Positions 45,201 through 53,800 of a stretch of DNA of 64,000 bases are shown here, piece after piece. The position numbers and the translations under genes are program-made. Every line of letters starts with the position of its first letter. Position 1 is the stretch's first letter. Under the pieces are notes generated by a model that did no database searches, was not told where the DNA came from, and saw nothing but the letters and a program-made list of their open reading frames with translations. The DNA comes from Norana najaformis (taxonomy: Eukaryota; Annelida; Clitellata; Crassiclitellata; Hormogastridae), in contig OZ029915.1 in the NCBI GenBank assembly GCA_964023275.1, positions 975,131 to 1,039,130 on the forward strand, read 5' to 3'.

Positions 45201-48157
45201 AGCCTGCCATCTAAAATGCCAAAGCTATGACTCAATGCACCTCACCGGTCCTGAGTTACCTCTTATCAAATGCCTTGAATTATAAAATAACTTTTCTTTT
45301 TTTACACATTTAAGCCTTCCTCCTTGTAACAACCTTCTAAGTTCTAACATTGAGTTGAAGACTGTTCCGAATCTGACCTTACCTGCCTATCAGTTTGGGC
45401 ACAGTAGCATATATTGGATAGAGTGCTCAGCTTGTAATGCGGACAGTGCGGGTTCGAACCTCTGAGATGGTTCCTGTGTAGGGACCTCAAGCAAGTCCTT
45501 CTCTCACACTTGCTCGGCGCCACTGATTGATGCTAAGGCATTAGTTAGTGGCACCAAATAAATGCAGAAATAATACTCAATTTTGTTTTTTTAAAGCACC
45601 TGCGAACAAGCTGGTTCGCCCAACCCAGCTTTCCTCAGGCACTGTGGAAATCTTGAGTTTACGATTATGCTGTTCCAGAAGAACCGTCCACTGCACAAGA
45701 AAGCATGATGTGTCCCAGTCGTTGAGTTACAGTAGTCCAAGCACATTAGCATAAAAGAATTGAAAAGATTTAAAGAGGCATCAAAGAATTAATTTCATCA
45801 TATGACGTCTGTTAAGTGACCTTGCATGACACAGTTAGCAAAAACAGGTAAAGCCAAGTCAAAAAAGGTAATGTAACAACTAAGTCAAACTAAATGACTG
45901 AAACCCATGACACTCTAATCTAACCCGACTTCTATAGCGCCGTGATCACAACGTACAAGGCATCAACTGAAGGTTGATTCAGGTGAAAATGTAATCAAAT
46001 ACTGTAACCATTGGAGAAGCCCAATCGAAATTCAACAGGTCATGAAAATGAGAAATCAAGCCGGACTTACCAACGACGTCAAGACAAAAATCGTTGAGGC
46101 ATGTCCTGATTGTGCAGGTCCGATTGTCTGTGTACCACAGCTGGTTCAGGATTCCTTCTCTCGGGTTCTTCCTGTGCCAGACAATCACCTGGGCTCCAGG
46201 GTGTGTTTGACCTCCCTCCACATCCAACACCATGTTCTCTGACCGTGAGTTCGCTATGAAACACACCTTCCGTTCCTCCCTAAAATCAAATGCAAACCAT
46301 GCACTGGAATACTGTAATGCTTTGGAAAGTAATGTAATACAGCACTACTGGGAGGCCACTTGGTTTTGTCAACATGACACTGGTAAGCATGAATCTAAGT
46401 AGATTTTACATTTTTCACCTTTGATCCGCCTCTGTGAAAAACCTAGTTCTCACGACTTAGCTTTCTTAGGATGCTGTAGAAATCTTGAGTTCATCATCAT
46501 TACCTTGTCTCACATCTACCGGTTATAACGAGTTTGGTTTACCTGTTCACAGCCACCTTTTCAGCTCCAATTTCCTTCTTCATTTTGCCACTTGTATCTC
46601 CACTTTCCTTTGAAGACTGTGAGCCTGGAATGGAAGTCCTTTCTTCGCAGCAGCCTCCGAAGCCTCTAGCCAGAATCTGCGGCTCTCCTGGAGAAGGCGG
46701 TTGATGCATGAATGAAGGATGTTCTCCTGTGAACAAGTCGAGGAATTGCACGTCGGCTGGATAAACAGCGATGTCTCGATCCAAATCAAAAGCGTCCGGC
46801 GGACAAGGACGACCGTCACATACTACTATCAACTTCAAAGTGTTGTTACACTTTCTGGCAACCTACAAATGTACCATCTTAATTTACCATATGCCATAGT
46901 ACATGGTAAATTATGCAATTATGTAATTAGTTTACCATGTACCATCTTTATTTACCATATACCATAGTACATACAGCATACTGTATGCCGTGTGCTGCCA
47001 GTAGCAAGAGTGATACGTAAATTGTGATATACAGGAGCCTCCTTAAAATGTGCTTCATTATCATACGAATACTGGTACCTTGAAGGCCTCCTCCAATTCC
47101 TCCTGGCTTTCAATTATCACCAAGTCGTCGTCATCATCCGAGTAAGATACCTTGATGCTCTCGTAATCAGAATAGACCTTCAACTGCGCATTAAAACAAC
47201 CAAAAACAATATATAACATAGACAGTACTAGTAAAATGCGCCAACTGCATACAATTCCAACAGCGCTGTGGGGGCACTTTAGCCAAATGAGTAAAGCGCT
47301 CAGCCTGTAATGCGGAGAGTACGGGTTCAAGCCCTGAGATGGTTACTCAGTGGTAAAAAGTACACTGACTGTACATTGTCGGTCAAAAGATCTGGCGAAG
47401 AAAGGGGGACTGGCCACCCACACTCACAGAACAATTAACTCTAACATTTCATACCCATGACTGCGTCTTTGATTCAACTAACTGACAGTTGACCTCGTTT
47501 GTCCTCTTCTACTTCTTCAAAAAAAGTCCTGAGAGGAATCAGTGAAGATAAACTCTAATCTTATCTACATCTGATCAAATTGTCTAAGTGCACCGTGAAG
47601 GCAGTAATCTTGTAAGCAGAGATAATCTTTGTTCCAAAAGTACGAAGCCATTTTCTCTTTAAACAACTGCATTTATTTAAAAGCTGCGATCTGTTTAATC
47701 GTATTCTCATTTTATCAAATAATCAAAACAGTCGTAACAATTACTAGAGTAATTTAATGTAAATCGTACGGAATTTCTCGGTGCCCTACAACAGCTGCGT
47801 CATACAACACCAACGCTTGGTCAAATCAAAACCACAAAATGCAAAAGTTTTCAACAATTTATAAAATCGCAAGCTTTTGTTACGACGATATGCTAATACT
47901 TATTTATCGTCTGATTATTAATTAGTTATAAGCGAGGGGGAAATCAGACAGTAACGATAAGTTTGAGGCCATTTTCTGCGGTCAATAAAATTTCCTTATC
48001 TGCGCAGACACAGATAATTCCCTACTTCGTTAGGATTAAATACCATTAATTCGAGATCTTCCCATGCAATATCGCCAGGAACAACTTGGACTTCGTTAGC
48101 AAAAATCGAGGACAGATCCTTGCTCTGAAAATCCACGTTGATGACAATATTTTCCAT
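33235..48157 (-). CDS. NBR1: NBR1 autophagy receptor with inserted ricin-type beta-trefoil
   Basis: Nineteen minus-strand exons join in phase to 1015 aa: 48157-48044, 47183-47079, 46862-46543, 46279-46071, 45210-45005, 43730-43676, 42897-42831, 42213-42022, 41248-41159, 40788-40659, 40339-40213, 39926-39808, 39302-39128, 38575-38402, 37779-37636, 36916-36743, 36068-35937, 35353-35161 and 33556-33235. Domains: PB1 (1-85; acidic YSDDDDDLVIIESQEELEEA), beta-trefoil (about 180-320), ZZ finger (345-385; CDIC, CGFC, CAAC, HDPTH, all ligands present), NBR1 Ig-like domain (455-565), LIR in an acidic context (near 710, DDFYIVPVPDCF), Trp-Pro-Pro repeats and a C-terminal UBA (970-1012; LIDMGFADRQLNQQLLQ). 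NBR1 polymerises through PB1, binds ubiquitin through UBA and ATG8 proteins through LIR to bring cargo to autophagosomes. Several exons are acidic spacers. The small exon 6 and the acceptor of exon 19 are the least certain joins. Confidence 0.92.
33683..34000 (+). repeat. Family A copy followed by family D copy
   Basis: Family A (33683-33848: GGCTAGCACGGTCCATACAC, AAAACGTCTACATTTACATT) is followed at once by family D (33855-34000: CACAGGAGAAGCCTGGTTGA, GTTGAAACAGATGAGTCTTA). They lie in the last NBR1 intron, antisense. Confidence 0.8.
34265..34400 (-). repeat. Family C SINE copy
   Basis: In reverse it carries GCTTAATAAATGCAAAAATA, then the TCAGTTGCTCAGTACCATCG and AGGGAACTTGAGCAAGTCTC stretches, in the order seen in the other copies. 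It has the same orientation as NBR1. Confidence 0.75.
34712..34930 (+). repeat. Family F copy
   Basis: GTCTTCAACCGTCCTCGAGC, GGCTGCACCACGGATAAATT, TGCCATCTGCTTCTGTCCCT and CAGTAATAACTGATCAGACA. A second copy lies at 61640-61805. The first part has a coding look, but no protein family is recognised. Confidence 0.7.
36185..36325 (-). repeat. Family B copy in NBR1 intron
   Basis: In reverse it gives GATTTCTACAGTGCCCAACG, GCAGGAACCAGCTTATTCAC and CAAAACAAAATTGATAGGCA. Confidence 0.8.
36530..36735 (+). repeat. (CATA)n microsatellite
   Basis: About 200 bp of ACATACATACAT with CATCATACATA interruptions, ending 8 bp before the donor of NBR1 exon 16 (on the minus strand it begins just inside the intron). 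Confidence 0.9.
37415..37490 (+). repeat. Family G tail with (ATT)n
   Basis: TGTACGGCGCCCTTTTCTTC, GGCCTCGGCCGTGTTACGGC and GCTATATAAATTGTC, then ATT repeats. This is the best preserved copy of the family. Confidence 0.8.
37800..38250 (-). repeat. Two tandem family C SINE copies
   Basis: Both copies (about 37800-37985 and 38060-38250) are in reverse orientation. Each shows GGGACCTTGAGCAAGTCCTT or a close variant, then TGCATTTATTA antisense tails next to ATT repeats. They lie in the intron between NBR1 exons 14 and 15, in the sense orientation of the gene. Confidence 0.8.
38750..38945 (-). repeat. Family C SINE copy
   Basis: In reverse it contains GACGGTAGCTGATTGGATAG, TGCCCTGCTTGTAATGAAGA and GGTTACTGTGTAGGGACTTT. 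It lies in the NBR1 intron 13, sense to the gene. Confidence 0.8.
38970..39032 (+). repeat. 16-bp tandem repeat (GAGGATATTTAGCGCT)
   Basis: Nearly four head-to-tail copies, the last one with GCGGATATTTAG. Confidence 0.85.
39932..40085 (+). mobile_element. Non-LTR retrotransposon C-terminal remnant in NBR1 intron
   Basis: The plus-strand frame TIFSRAGPHLRNSLPPAFR, then SYEFHKQLKTSLSSYPHF, resembles the end of LINE ORF2 proteins. It starts within a few bases of the NBR1 exon 12 acceptor and lies antisense to the gene. Confidence 0.55.
40440..40545 (+). repeat. Family D fragment
   Basis: AATAACTTCTATAGCACAGC, then CACAAGGCATCAATCGATGG and CACTCCAATACC, truncated. Confidence 0.65.
41345..41632 (+). 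repeat. AAGTAAGAAG/AAGCAAGTAAG minisatellite
   Basis: About 285 bp built from AAG, TAAG and CAAG words, with a higher-order block (GAAGCAAGTAAGAAGTAAGA, repeated). It lies in NBR1 intron 8; on the transcribed strand it is a pyrimidine-rich CTTACTTCTT run about 100-380 nt upstream of the exon 9 acceptor. The Leu/Ser/Tyr/Phe-rich frames across it are artefacts. Confidence 0.92.
41905..42020 (+). repeat. Family G tail with ATC/ATT microsatellite
   Basis: TGTACAGTGCTCTTTCTTCG, GACTCAGCCATACTACAGCA and CTCTATAAATCATC, then an ATT/GTC/ATC triplet run reaching the exon 8 donor of NBR1. Confidence 0.75.
42243..42680 (+). repeat. (TATG)n, family H tail and family D copy in tandem
   Basis: TATG/CATG repeats (42243-42470) run into GGCATCTATGGTGCCTTTTG and AACCTCTCAAAGATGTTGCA (family H). 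Then TAATCTAATCTAAAGACTTC and CAAGGCATCAACTGATTGTC open a family D copy that ends near 42680. Confidence 0.75.
43028..43430 (+). repeat. Family D fragment followed by family E copy
   Basis: D: AATGACTTCTACAGCGCCAC, ATGCATCAGTCGATGATCAC (43028-43130). E: AAAGCTTCGACGTCCCCTAA, TCTTTAGGCCTCTGAGCCGG and ACATTTACTTCCAGCTTACG. Within E, AATCCCAAGGTCCTGGACAC is duplicated in tandem near 43230. Confidence 0.8.
45355..45675. repeat. Family C SINE nested inside a family B copy
   Basis: Reverse-orientation B sequence (CTGACCTTACCTGCCTATCA, to about 45400) is interrupted by a forward C copy (about 45403-45585: GCGGGTTCGAACC, GGTTCCTGTGTAGGGACCTC, AAATAAATGCAGAAATAATA). B then resumes (TTTTGTTTTTTTAAAGCACC, GCACTGTGGAAATCTTGAGT). 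It lies in an NBR1 intron. Confidence 0.75.
45918..46045 (+). repeat. Family D copy ending beside NBR1 exon 4
   Basis: ACTTCTATAGCGCCGTGATC, CAAGGCATCAACTGAAGGTT and ATTGGAGAAGCCCAATCGAA, ending about 25 bp from the exon 4 donor. Confidence 0.75.
46440..46495 (-). repeat. Family B fragment
   Basis: In reverse it gives AACTCAAGATTTCTACAGCA, then TCCTAAGAAAGCTAAGTCGT. Confidence 0.6.
47275..47362 (+). repeat. Family C SINE head
   Basis: GGCACTTTAGCCAAATGAGT, AAAGCGCTCAGCCTGTAATG and GTACGGGTTCAAGCC carry the A and B boxes; the body is cut after GAGATGGTTACT. Confidence 0.7.
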
Positions 48158-48674
48158 CTTTGTCGATATTTTCTCTTTCCTAAAGCCACCCAGAAATTTT
48201 TTGTTGTCCTAACGTTATTATACTAGTGGCCGCTTCACTTGTTTTGATTTACCATAAACACAGACTACGATAAACGAAATAGTGCATCACTAGATTACAA
48301 AAAAATTAACGCTTTATAAACTATTCATGCTTTCAGCGATACTATATCATCTTTAACTACGAGAGTATTTCTGATTTGATTAATATAGTTAGTGCACTTT
48401 TTATAAGCTTGAAAATTAATAAATAATAAGTACTGTAATAAATTTGCATAATAATAATACGGGAACCTGTCATGGCGAATGTCATTTATCCATATATAGA
48501 TTTGGGCGTATGAAATTTTATCACGTGAAATTGATTGTAGATGCAAGCAGCATTTTATTTATAAACACATGTACGCTTGGCATATTGTAAACTCTAATTT
48601 AATATATGCTTGGTCATGATGGCAGTTGAAATGACGATGCAACTAAACTGATTATCATATATTGCCCACGTTTT

Positions 48675-48970
48675 CTCTCTGCCTGACTTTTGGATCTTGA
48701 CCTGGAACCGAACCCTTTTGCCTATCGATTTTGTTTTGACTAATCACCTGCGAATAAGCTTTCGTTGGACGTTGTAGAAATCTCAGGATTACGAATTACC
48801 ATTAACATATTGTAATCGTAATCGTAAACTCGAGATTTCTACAGTGCCCGACGAAAGCTAAGTCGCCGGAACCAGCTTATTCACGGGCGCTCGGTCAAAA
48901 CAATATCGTTAGGCAGGAGGGTTAGAAACGGTTCCAGGTCAAGATTCAAGAGGCAGGCAAGCAGACGTAT
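48675..48970. repeat. Head-to-head inverted pair of family B copies
   Basis: The left arm (about 48680-48800) is reverse B: GACTTTTGGATCTTGACCTG, CTATCGATTTTGTTTTGACT, TTGTAGAAATCTCAGGATTA. The right arm (about 48825-48965) is forward B: TAAACTCGAGATTTCTACAG, GGAACCAGCTTATTCACGGG, TTCCAGGTCAAGATTCAAGA. The arms are about 120-140 bp around a short AT-rich spacer. Confidence 0.8.
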
Positions 48971-49109
48971 TGTATTGGGTTTTAACGAGATTTTTATTAA
49001 CTATAAATAACACGTGTTGTTATAATAGATGAAGAAACAATAATTATTATATTTAAATACGCGTACTTTAAATTGATGCTGAAGATTATTTTATTGTAGA
49101 TAATTATCA

Positions 49110-49375
49110 TTGACTGAGCGCCTGTGAATAAGCATGTCCTCGTGACGTGGCTTTCGTTGGGCGCTGTAAAAATCTCGGGATTACTAATACGATTTTTCAT
49201 AGATTTAAATCTCGGGCTAATTCGGTCCCTGCACGGGGACTTTAAATGGCGTGGCGCCCGTTTAAACGGGCAGCGGTGGTAAAGGATCTCACCCGATAAA
49301 TTCATTGCAAAATGAGCAGGGTCGAGGCCATACGGTCGCTATATAAAACCAATACGTTTACATTTACGATTACAG
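49110..49375. repeat. Reverse family B fragment followed by family A copy
   Basis: B in reverse (49110-49190: GACTGAGCGCCTGTGAATAA, GTTGGGCGCTGTAAAAATCT) is followed by forward A (49195-49375: TTTAAATCTCGGGCTAATTC, GGCAGCGGTGGTAAAGGATC, ACGGTCGCTATATAAAACCA). Confidence 0.8.
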
Positions 49376-50124
49376 TTATCTTTTGTTGAACTTGCTTTTC
49401 ATTGCGAGTAATTTTTTCCATTATTAAATTTCTACTCTAATTACCCTGCATATTAAATAAAATTAATAGCACGATTTAAACATGCTTCTTGTTAGATTAA
49501 GATGGACAAGTGTATCGCTTGGCTTTGCTATAAGAAAAGCGCTATAGCTTGAAGCGTAAAAAGTAGTCCGACGAAACGTATAAGTTCAAAACCATAGATA
49601 TAATAACATCTATGTCCAAAACCCATGTCATAACATAGACATCTGCCGTACAAGATGTGGGAACTCGAAACATATTGTTAATTATGCTATCCAATCACAT
49701 ACGATATGGATATTAATACTCCTGATGTTTGTGTATCTAGGATGATGAATCGATGATTGGGTGCTCTATTTATAGACCGGCTCACAACATTAACGAAATG
49801 ACGAAGCAAAACTGTTCTTATCGCGTGCAGTTTGGACTTTGAAGAATGAACTACACCTATTACTCGTTAAAACACTCCGTTACCACACGAAATCTGGTTT
49901 AATATGAATTCAAATCGCTCCATAGCCATCCGGGGCTCAGATTCAGACAAAATGAGAATACTGACCGCGCGCAATAGGTTCGCTAAAAATAAACTTAGGT
50001 TAATCATTATTCAGAGAGTAATCATCATCTCAGGACTTCTTAAGCGCCAAAAGCTAAGTCCTTTGAGTAAGACATTGTTTTATTAAGGCGCGTTATAAAT
50101 ATAAGTTGTATTGTATTGTATTGT

Positions 50125-50460
50125 ATGGGAATCGTAATCGTAATCTCGAGATGCCTACAGCGCCCAACGAAAGCTAAGTCGCGGGAACCAGCTTAATCAC
50201 AGGCGCTCAGTCAAAACAAAATCGCTAGGCAAAAGGGTTCGGTTCCAGGTCAGGAGTCAGACAGTCGGACGGCTACGGTGGATGATGTTTGAAATTGAAG
50301 CGAGAAGAGAGATAAGGGGAAGAGGAAGAATTAGCTTATTTAGGTACTTGAGACGTGACGCCAATTCAAACGGGCAGCGGTGGTGAAGGATCTCACCCGA
50401 TTAGTTCATTGGTCATACGGTCGTTGTAGAAGAACGTGCACATTTACATTTACATTTTAT
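50125..50460 (+). repeat. Family B copy followed by truncated family A copy
   Basis: B (50125-50330: AATCTCGAGATGCCTACAGC, GGGAACCAGCTTAATCACAG, CAAAACAAAATCGCTAGGCA) then A (50347-50460: TTCAAACGGGCAGCGGTGGT, GATCTCACCCGATTAGTTCA). They end about 400 bp upstream of the U1-70K ATG. Confidence 0.8.
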
Positions 50461-50870
50461 TTAGACAGAAACCAAGCGTGTGAGGCAGCTACTTGTATGG
50501 TCAGGTTCAGTTTCAAGTGCATAACATATATATCTTAATGTAATTGTCACAATTTTTTCCCTTGTGTTTAAGCTAATTCCATAATCCTTACTTCAGTCGC
50601 TTCTCTTCATTTTGGCAATGATAAACCTGAATTTTTGGGCCTTACGGTTTTCTTTAGCGCAATAATTTAAGTAAAATCAAACGCTATACAAATCTACCAT
50701 TTACATGATACCTACATAGTCTTTTAATCACGTGAGGCGTCTGCGTGTTTATATTCTTCCGGTAGCCATTGGTGTATAGATTAGTAGAGTTCGTTGTGGA
50801 ATGATCATACGAAGTTTCATAAAATAGCAGCTATCTGTTAAATTTGTTATTGGAAAGGATTGTTTGAATC

Positions 50871-53800
50871 ATGACTCAGTTTCTGCCGCCTAATCTGTTG
50901 GCGCTGTTTGCTCCGCGGGAGCCTCTGCCGTATCTTCCTCCAGCTGTAAAATTACCACACGAGAAAGAATCGCAGCCATACTCGGGCCTGGCCAGTTTCG
51001 TGAACCAGTTCGAGGTAAAAGCAATCGATTTATGGTCATTGACATTAAATATGTATTTTAATTGCGCCAAGCGGCATGCGTTGCGTTTTGTATAACGGTC
51101 AAGTGTATGTGGCCGAAATTTATATTCTTGGTAACAGATAGTGTGGTGTTTTAAAGTTAAAATAAAAGTAATAAGGTGTGAAAACATTTTTAGATAAATT
51201 AACAAGGCATTTCGAAAACATTTTTCCACATAGGCGTGGTTGTGGTGTATAATTATTTATGTAAACGTGGGTAAATAGCTCATGTACTGTAAGCTTTCTT
51301 CACAGTTGCACATTCTTGAAATTTTGCATATAATATTGAGTCTTGAAACAATATGGCCACCCCATACTGCGAGAGAAATCATAGCACTGCAAGCTGCTGG
51401 AAGGATTCCCAAGAATGATTGACTCTTAAGTGGTACAAAAAACAACATGCACAGCACCATAAAAACTGTTTCGGAGTGTCAAATTACGTTTAACCGATTT
51501 CTTTACTTATTGATACTTACAGCAGTATTTTGAAAAAAAACTGTCTTACTCTGTAGTTTCTTAATTTATTGACACCAATGAAAATATATAAAAACTTTGC
51601 GGTAGTCAGTTACTTGCCAACTACTCACTTATGTTTCATTTCATTTTCATTTTGTGACAGTTTGTGCATTTTAAACTTAATGCTATGCTTTATGGAAAAT
51701 GTTTTTGCAAATGTTAAACATCACACATGCACAGACTGCTCTGTCAACTGTCTGTTGAATCGTGCAATTTCATTCCAGAATCCAAAAGATACCCCACCAC
51801 CAACAAGAGTAGAGACTCGAGAAGAAAAAAAGGAGAGAAAGGTATTTGTCAACAGCCTTTGTCGCTAGATTCATAATATAAGGACATCTTATGGCTGTCA
51901 AGGCCATGGACATCAATCTTTTCTGCCACTATTGTTTTTCTTTGTAGAATTAAACAATCTCTCTCTTGTTCTAGCTCCCTCCTGGGGAGTGATCAGCCAC
52001 ATGGATTCTTTCTGTCCACTTGTTTCTGTTTCCAGTGTCCTTTAATTTGTATAGTTTGAAGTCCTGATTCATCATATTCCTTTAGAATTAAACAATGAAA
52101 ACATCTAATGCTTTATTCCTTTGTTTTGTGATACTCGTGGCTTTAAAGCATCTCTGTTGGTTTTTGTTACCTAGCGAAAGGAACGGGCTGAACAGGTGGC
52201 CTACAAGTTGGAACAAGACTTGGCTCTGTGTTAGTATCTGAAGTATTTAGTATGTAAGGACCTCATTTTAATAGCATTATTACAAATACAGTGTCCGTCA
52301 TAATGTGGTTGCTTTTTTATATATATATGTATATATATGGGATATATACATATGCATATATGTATATATTGTGCAGTTGTTTTTTGACTAACCAATTCAG
52401 GAATAAATATATATATATAGATAGATATATATATACACGTACATAAATATATATATGTATATATTTAGTTTCTGTGAGCATCATTTCTCATTTTATGATT
52501 TTTGTCTTTCAGGGGATCCTGCCAATGATGTAAACATATACGGAGATCCTTACAAGACGCTGTTCGTGGCCAGGATTGTAAGTAAGACAACGGAGTTGGA
52601 TGTAAAGTTTATCTCTTGAGAGATTTATGCAGATTAGGTTGTTTTTGGAAGATGGTCCAGTTCGCAAGAAAGTGTTCCATTGCAGTACTTCCTTAAGTAC
52701 TTGTACTCATTCCTTCTTTCGTCTTTCTCCATTTCAACTGTTATCAGTAAGTCATGGTTGTTTGCATTTATTTCAGAATTATGACACAAGCGAATCCAAG
52801 CTACGAAGGGAGTTTGATGTGTACGGGCCTGTCAAGAAGGTATTATTATTATTATTATTACTACTGTTACTATTAATATTATTATTACTGTTAATATTAA
52901 TGTTGTTATTATTTCTACTGTTATTATTTTTCCAATTATTATTTTACTATTTGTATGATGTTCTTGATGTGGCTTTCAAAGATAAAGGTACAAGGAAGGC
53001 ATGTAAATTGCCATGTAATGTAATCAAGTTATTCAGATGCATCAGTGGATACAGATCTGTGCCAAACGAGAAAAGATGTGTTGTGCTGTCAATGAGTTAA
53101 GTTACACGCTTATGGAACAGAAAAATGCTTATATGTTATGTGTAAGGAAAAGAATTTTACAGTGGAAAAGAATGGTATTTCTCAATTGGAAAGATGCAGA
53201 ATGTTGTCAAAGGTCACCCTTGTTTCAAATTTTATGATGTTGCTTACATTACTGATTAGTAATATTGATAAAATTACTAATAATTGTATAATTATTATTA
53301 CTGTCCTCAGCCCCACCTCAGAGAACAGTTAGTTCCAGATGCCGTTTCTGTTCCTGAGGGATTATACATCAGGTAAAAACGATGACATCATTGCCTCCTG
53401 TGGCACATTTGTTCTGGCATTTCCTGATGATTTCTAGCTATTCAGGAACTTCTTGTAGAGTCATTTTTACCTTGGGGAAAATTTGCTTTTTGTTGCTTTT
53501 CAGTTTTGTTTTGAGATCTGTTGTATGGTACTGTTTCTGTGTTATTCTTAGGTGCATTTGATTATGAATCGAGTGTCTGGAAAGCCACGCGGCTATGCTT
53601 TTATTGAATTTGAGCACGAAAGAGATATGCACGGTCAGTCAAATCCTAGAGTTTTAATTGAGGGGGTGTGTGATAACTTAGGTTGCTTGTAGGCTTTTGT
53701 ACGACGAGGCTTAAACGAGGTAAGTGATTCTTGAATTTAATAAATGGTGTTACACTGAATTGTTTTCCTGATTAGAGTTTTTTCACTGTGTCTTTATGCT

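Larger units (their letters stand above)
45005..46279 (-). other. NBR1: NBR1 exons 4 and 5: ricin-B-type beta-trefoil domain
   Basis: Exon 4 (46279-46071) begins EERKVCFIANSRSENMVLDV and contains GGQTHPGAQVIVWHRKNPRE, then NQLWYTDN (first Q-x-W). It continues CTIRTCLNDFCLDVV. Exon 5 (45210-45005) continues DGRLVVNPCDLNKTSQKWTF (second Q-x-W), then a weaker third lobe (LKWVIGLKKSE, DCDLVYGSAEDE) with VEW in place of Q-x-W. Exon phases match on both sides (2 to 1, then 1 to 0), so the domain lies in the NBR1 frame between PB1 and ZZ. This fold commonly binds glycans. Only the lectin-like fold is present; there is no toxin catalytic chain and no reason to think of a toxin. Confidence 0.88.
48158..50870. 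promoter_or_regulatory. Divergent intergenic region NBR1 / U1-70K
   Basis: The two genes start 2.7 kb apart on opposite strands. The middle is packed with family B and A copies (48.67-49.38 and 50.13-50.46 kb), including a head-to-head B pair. The non-repeat parts, 48158-48650 and 50460-50870, are the likely promoters. No TATA box or other element can be named with confidence. Confidence 0.45.

Noticed and set aside
45005..46279. Ricin-like toxin gene
   Set aside because: Only the beta-trefoil lectin fold is present, joined in frame to NBR1. There is no ribosome-inactivating chain, signal peptide or secretion feature.
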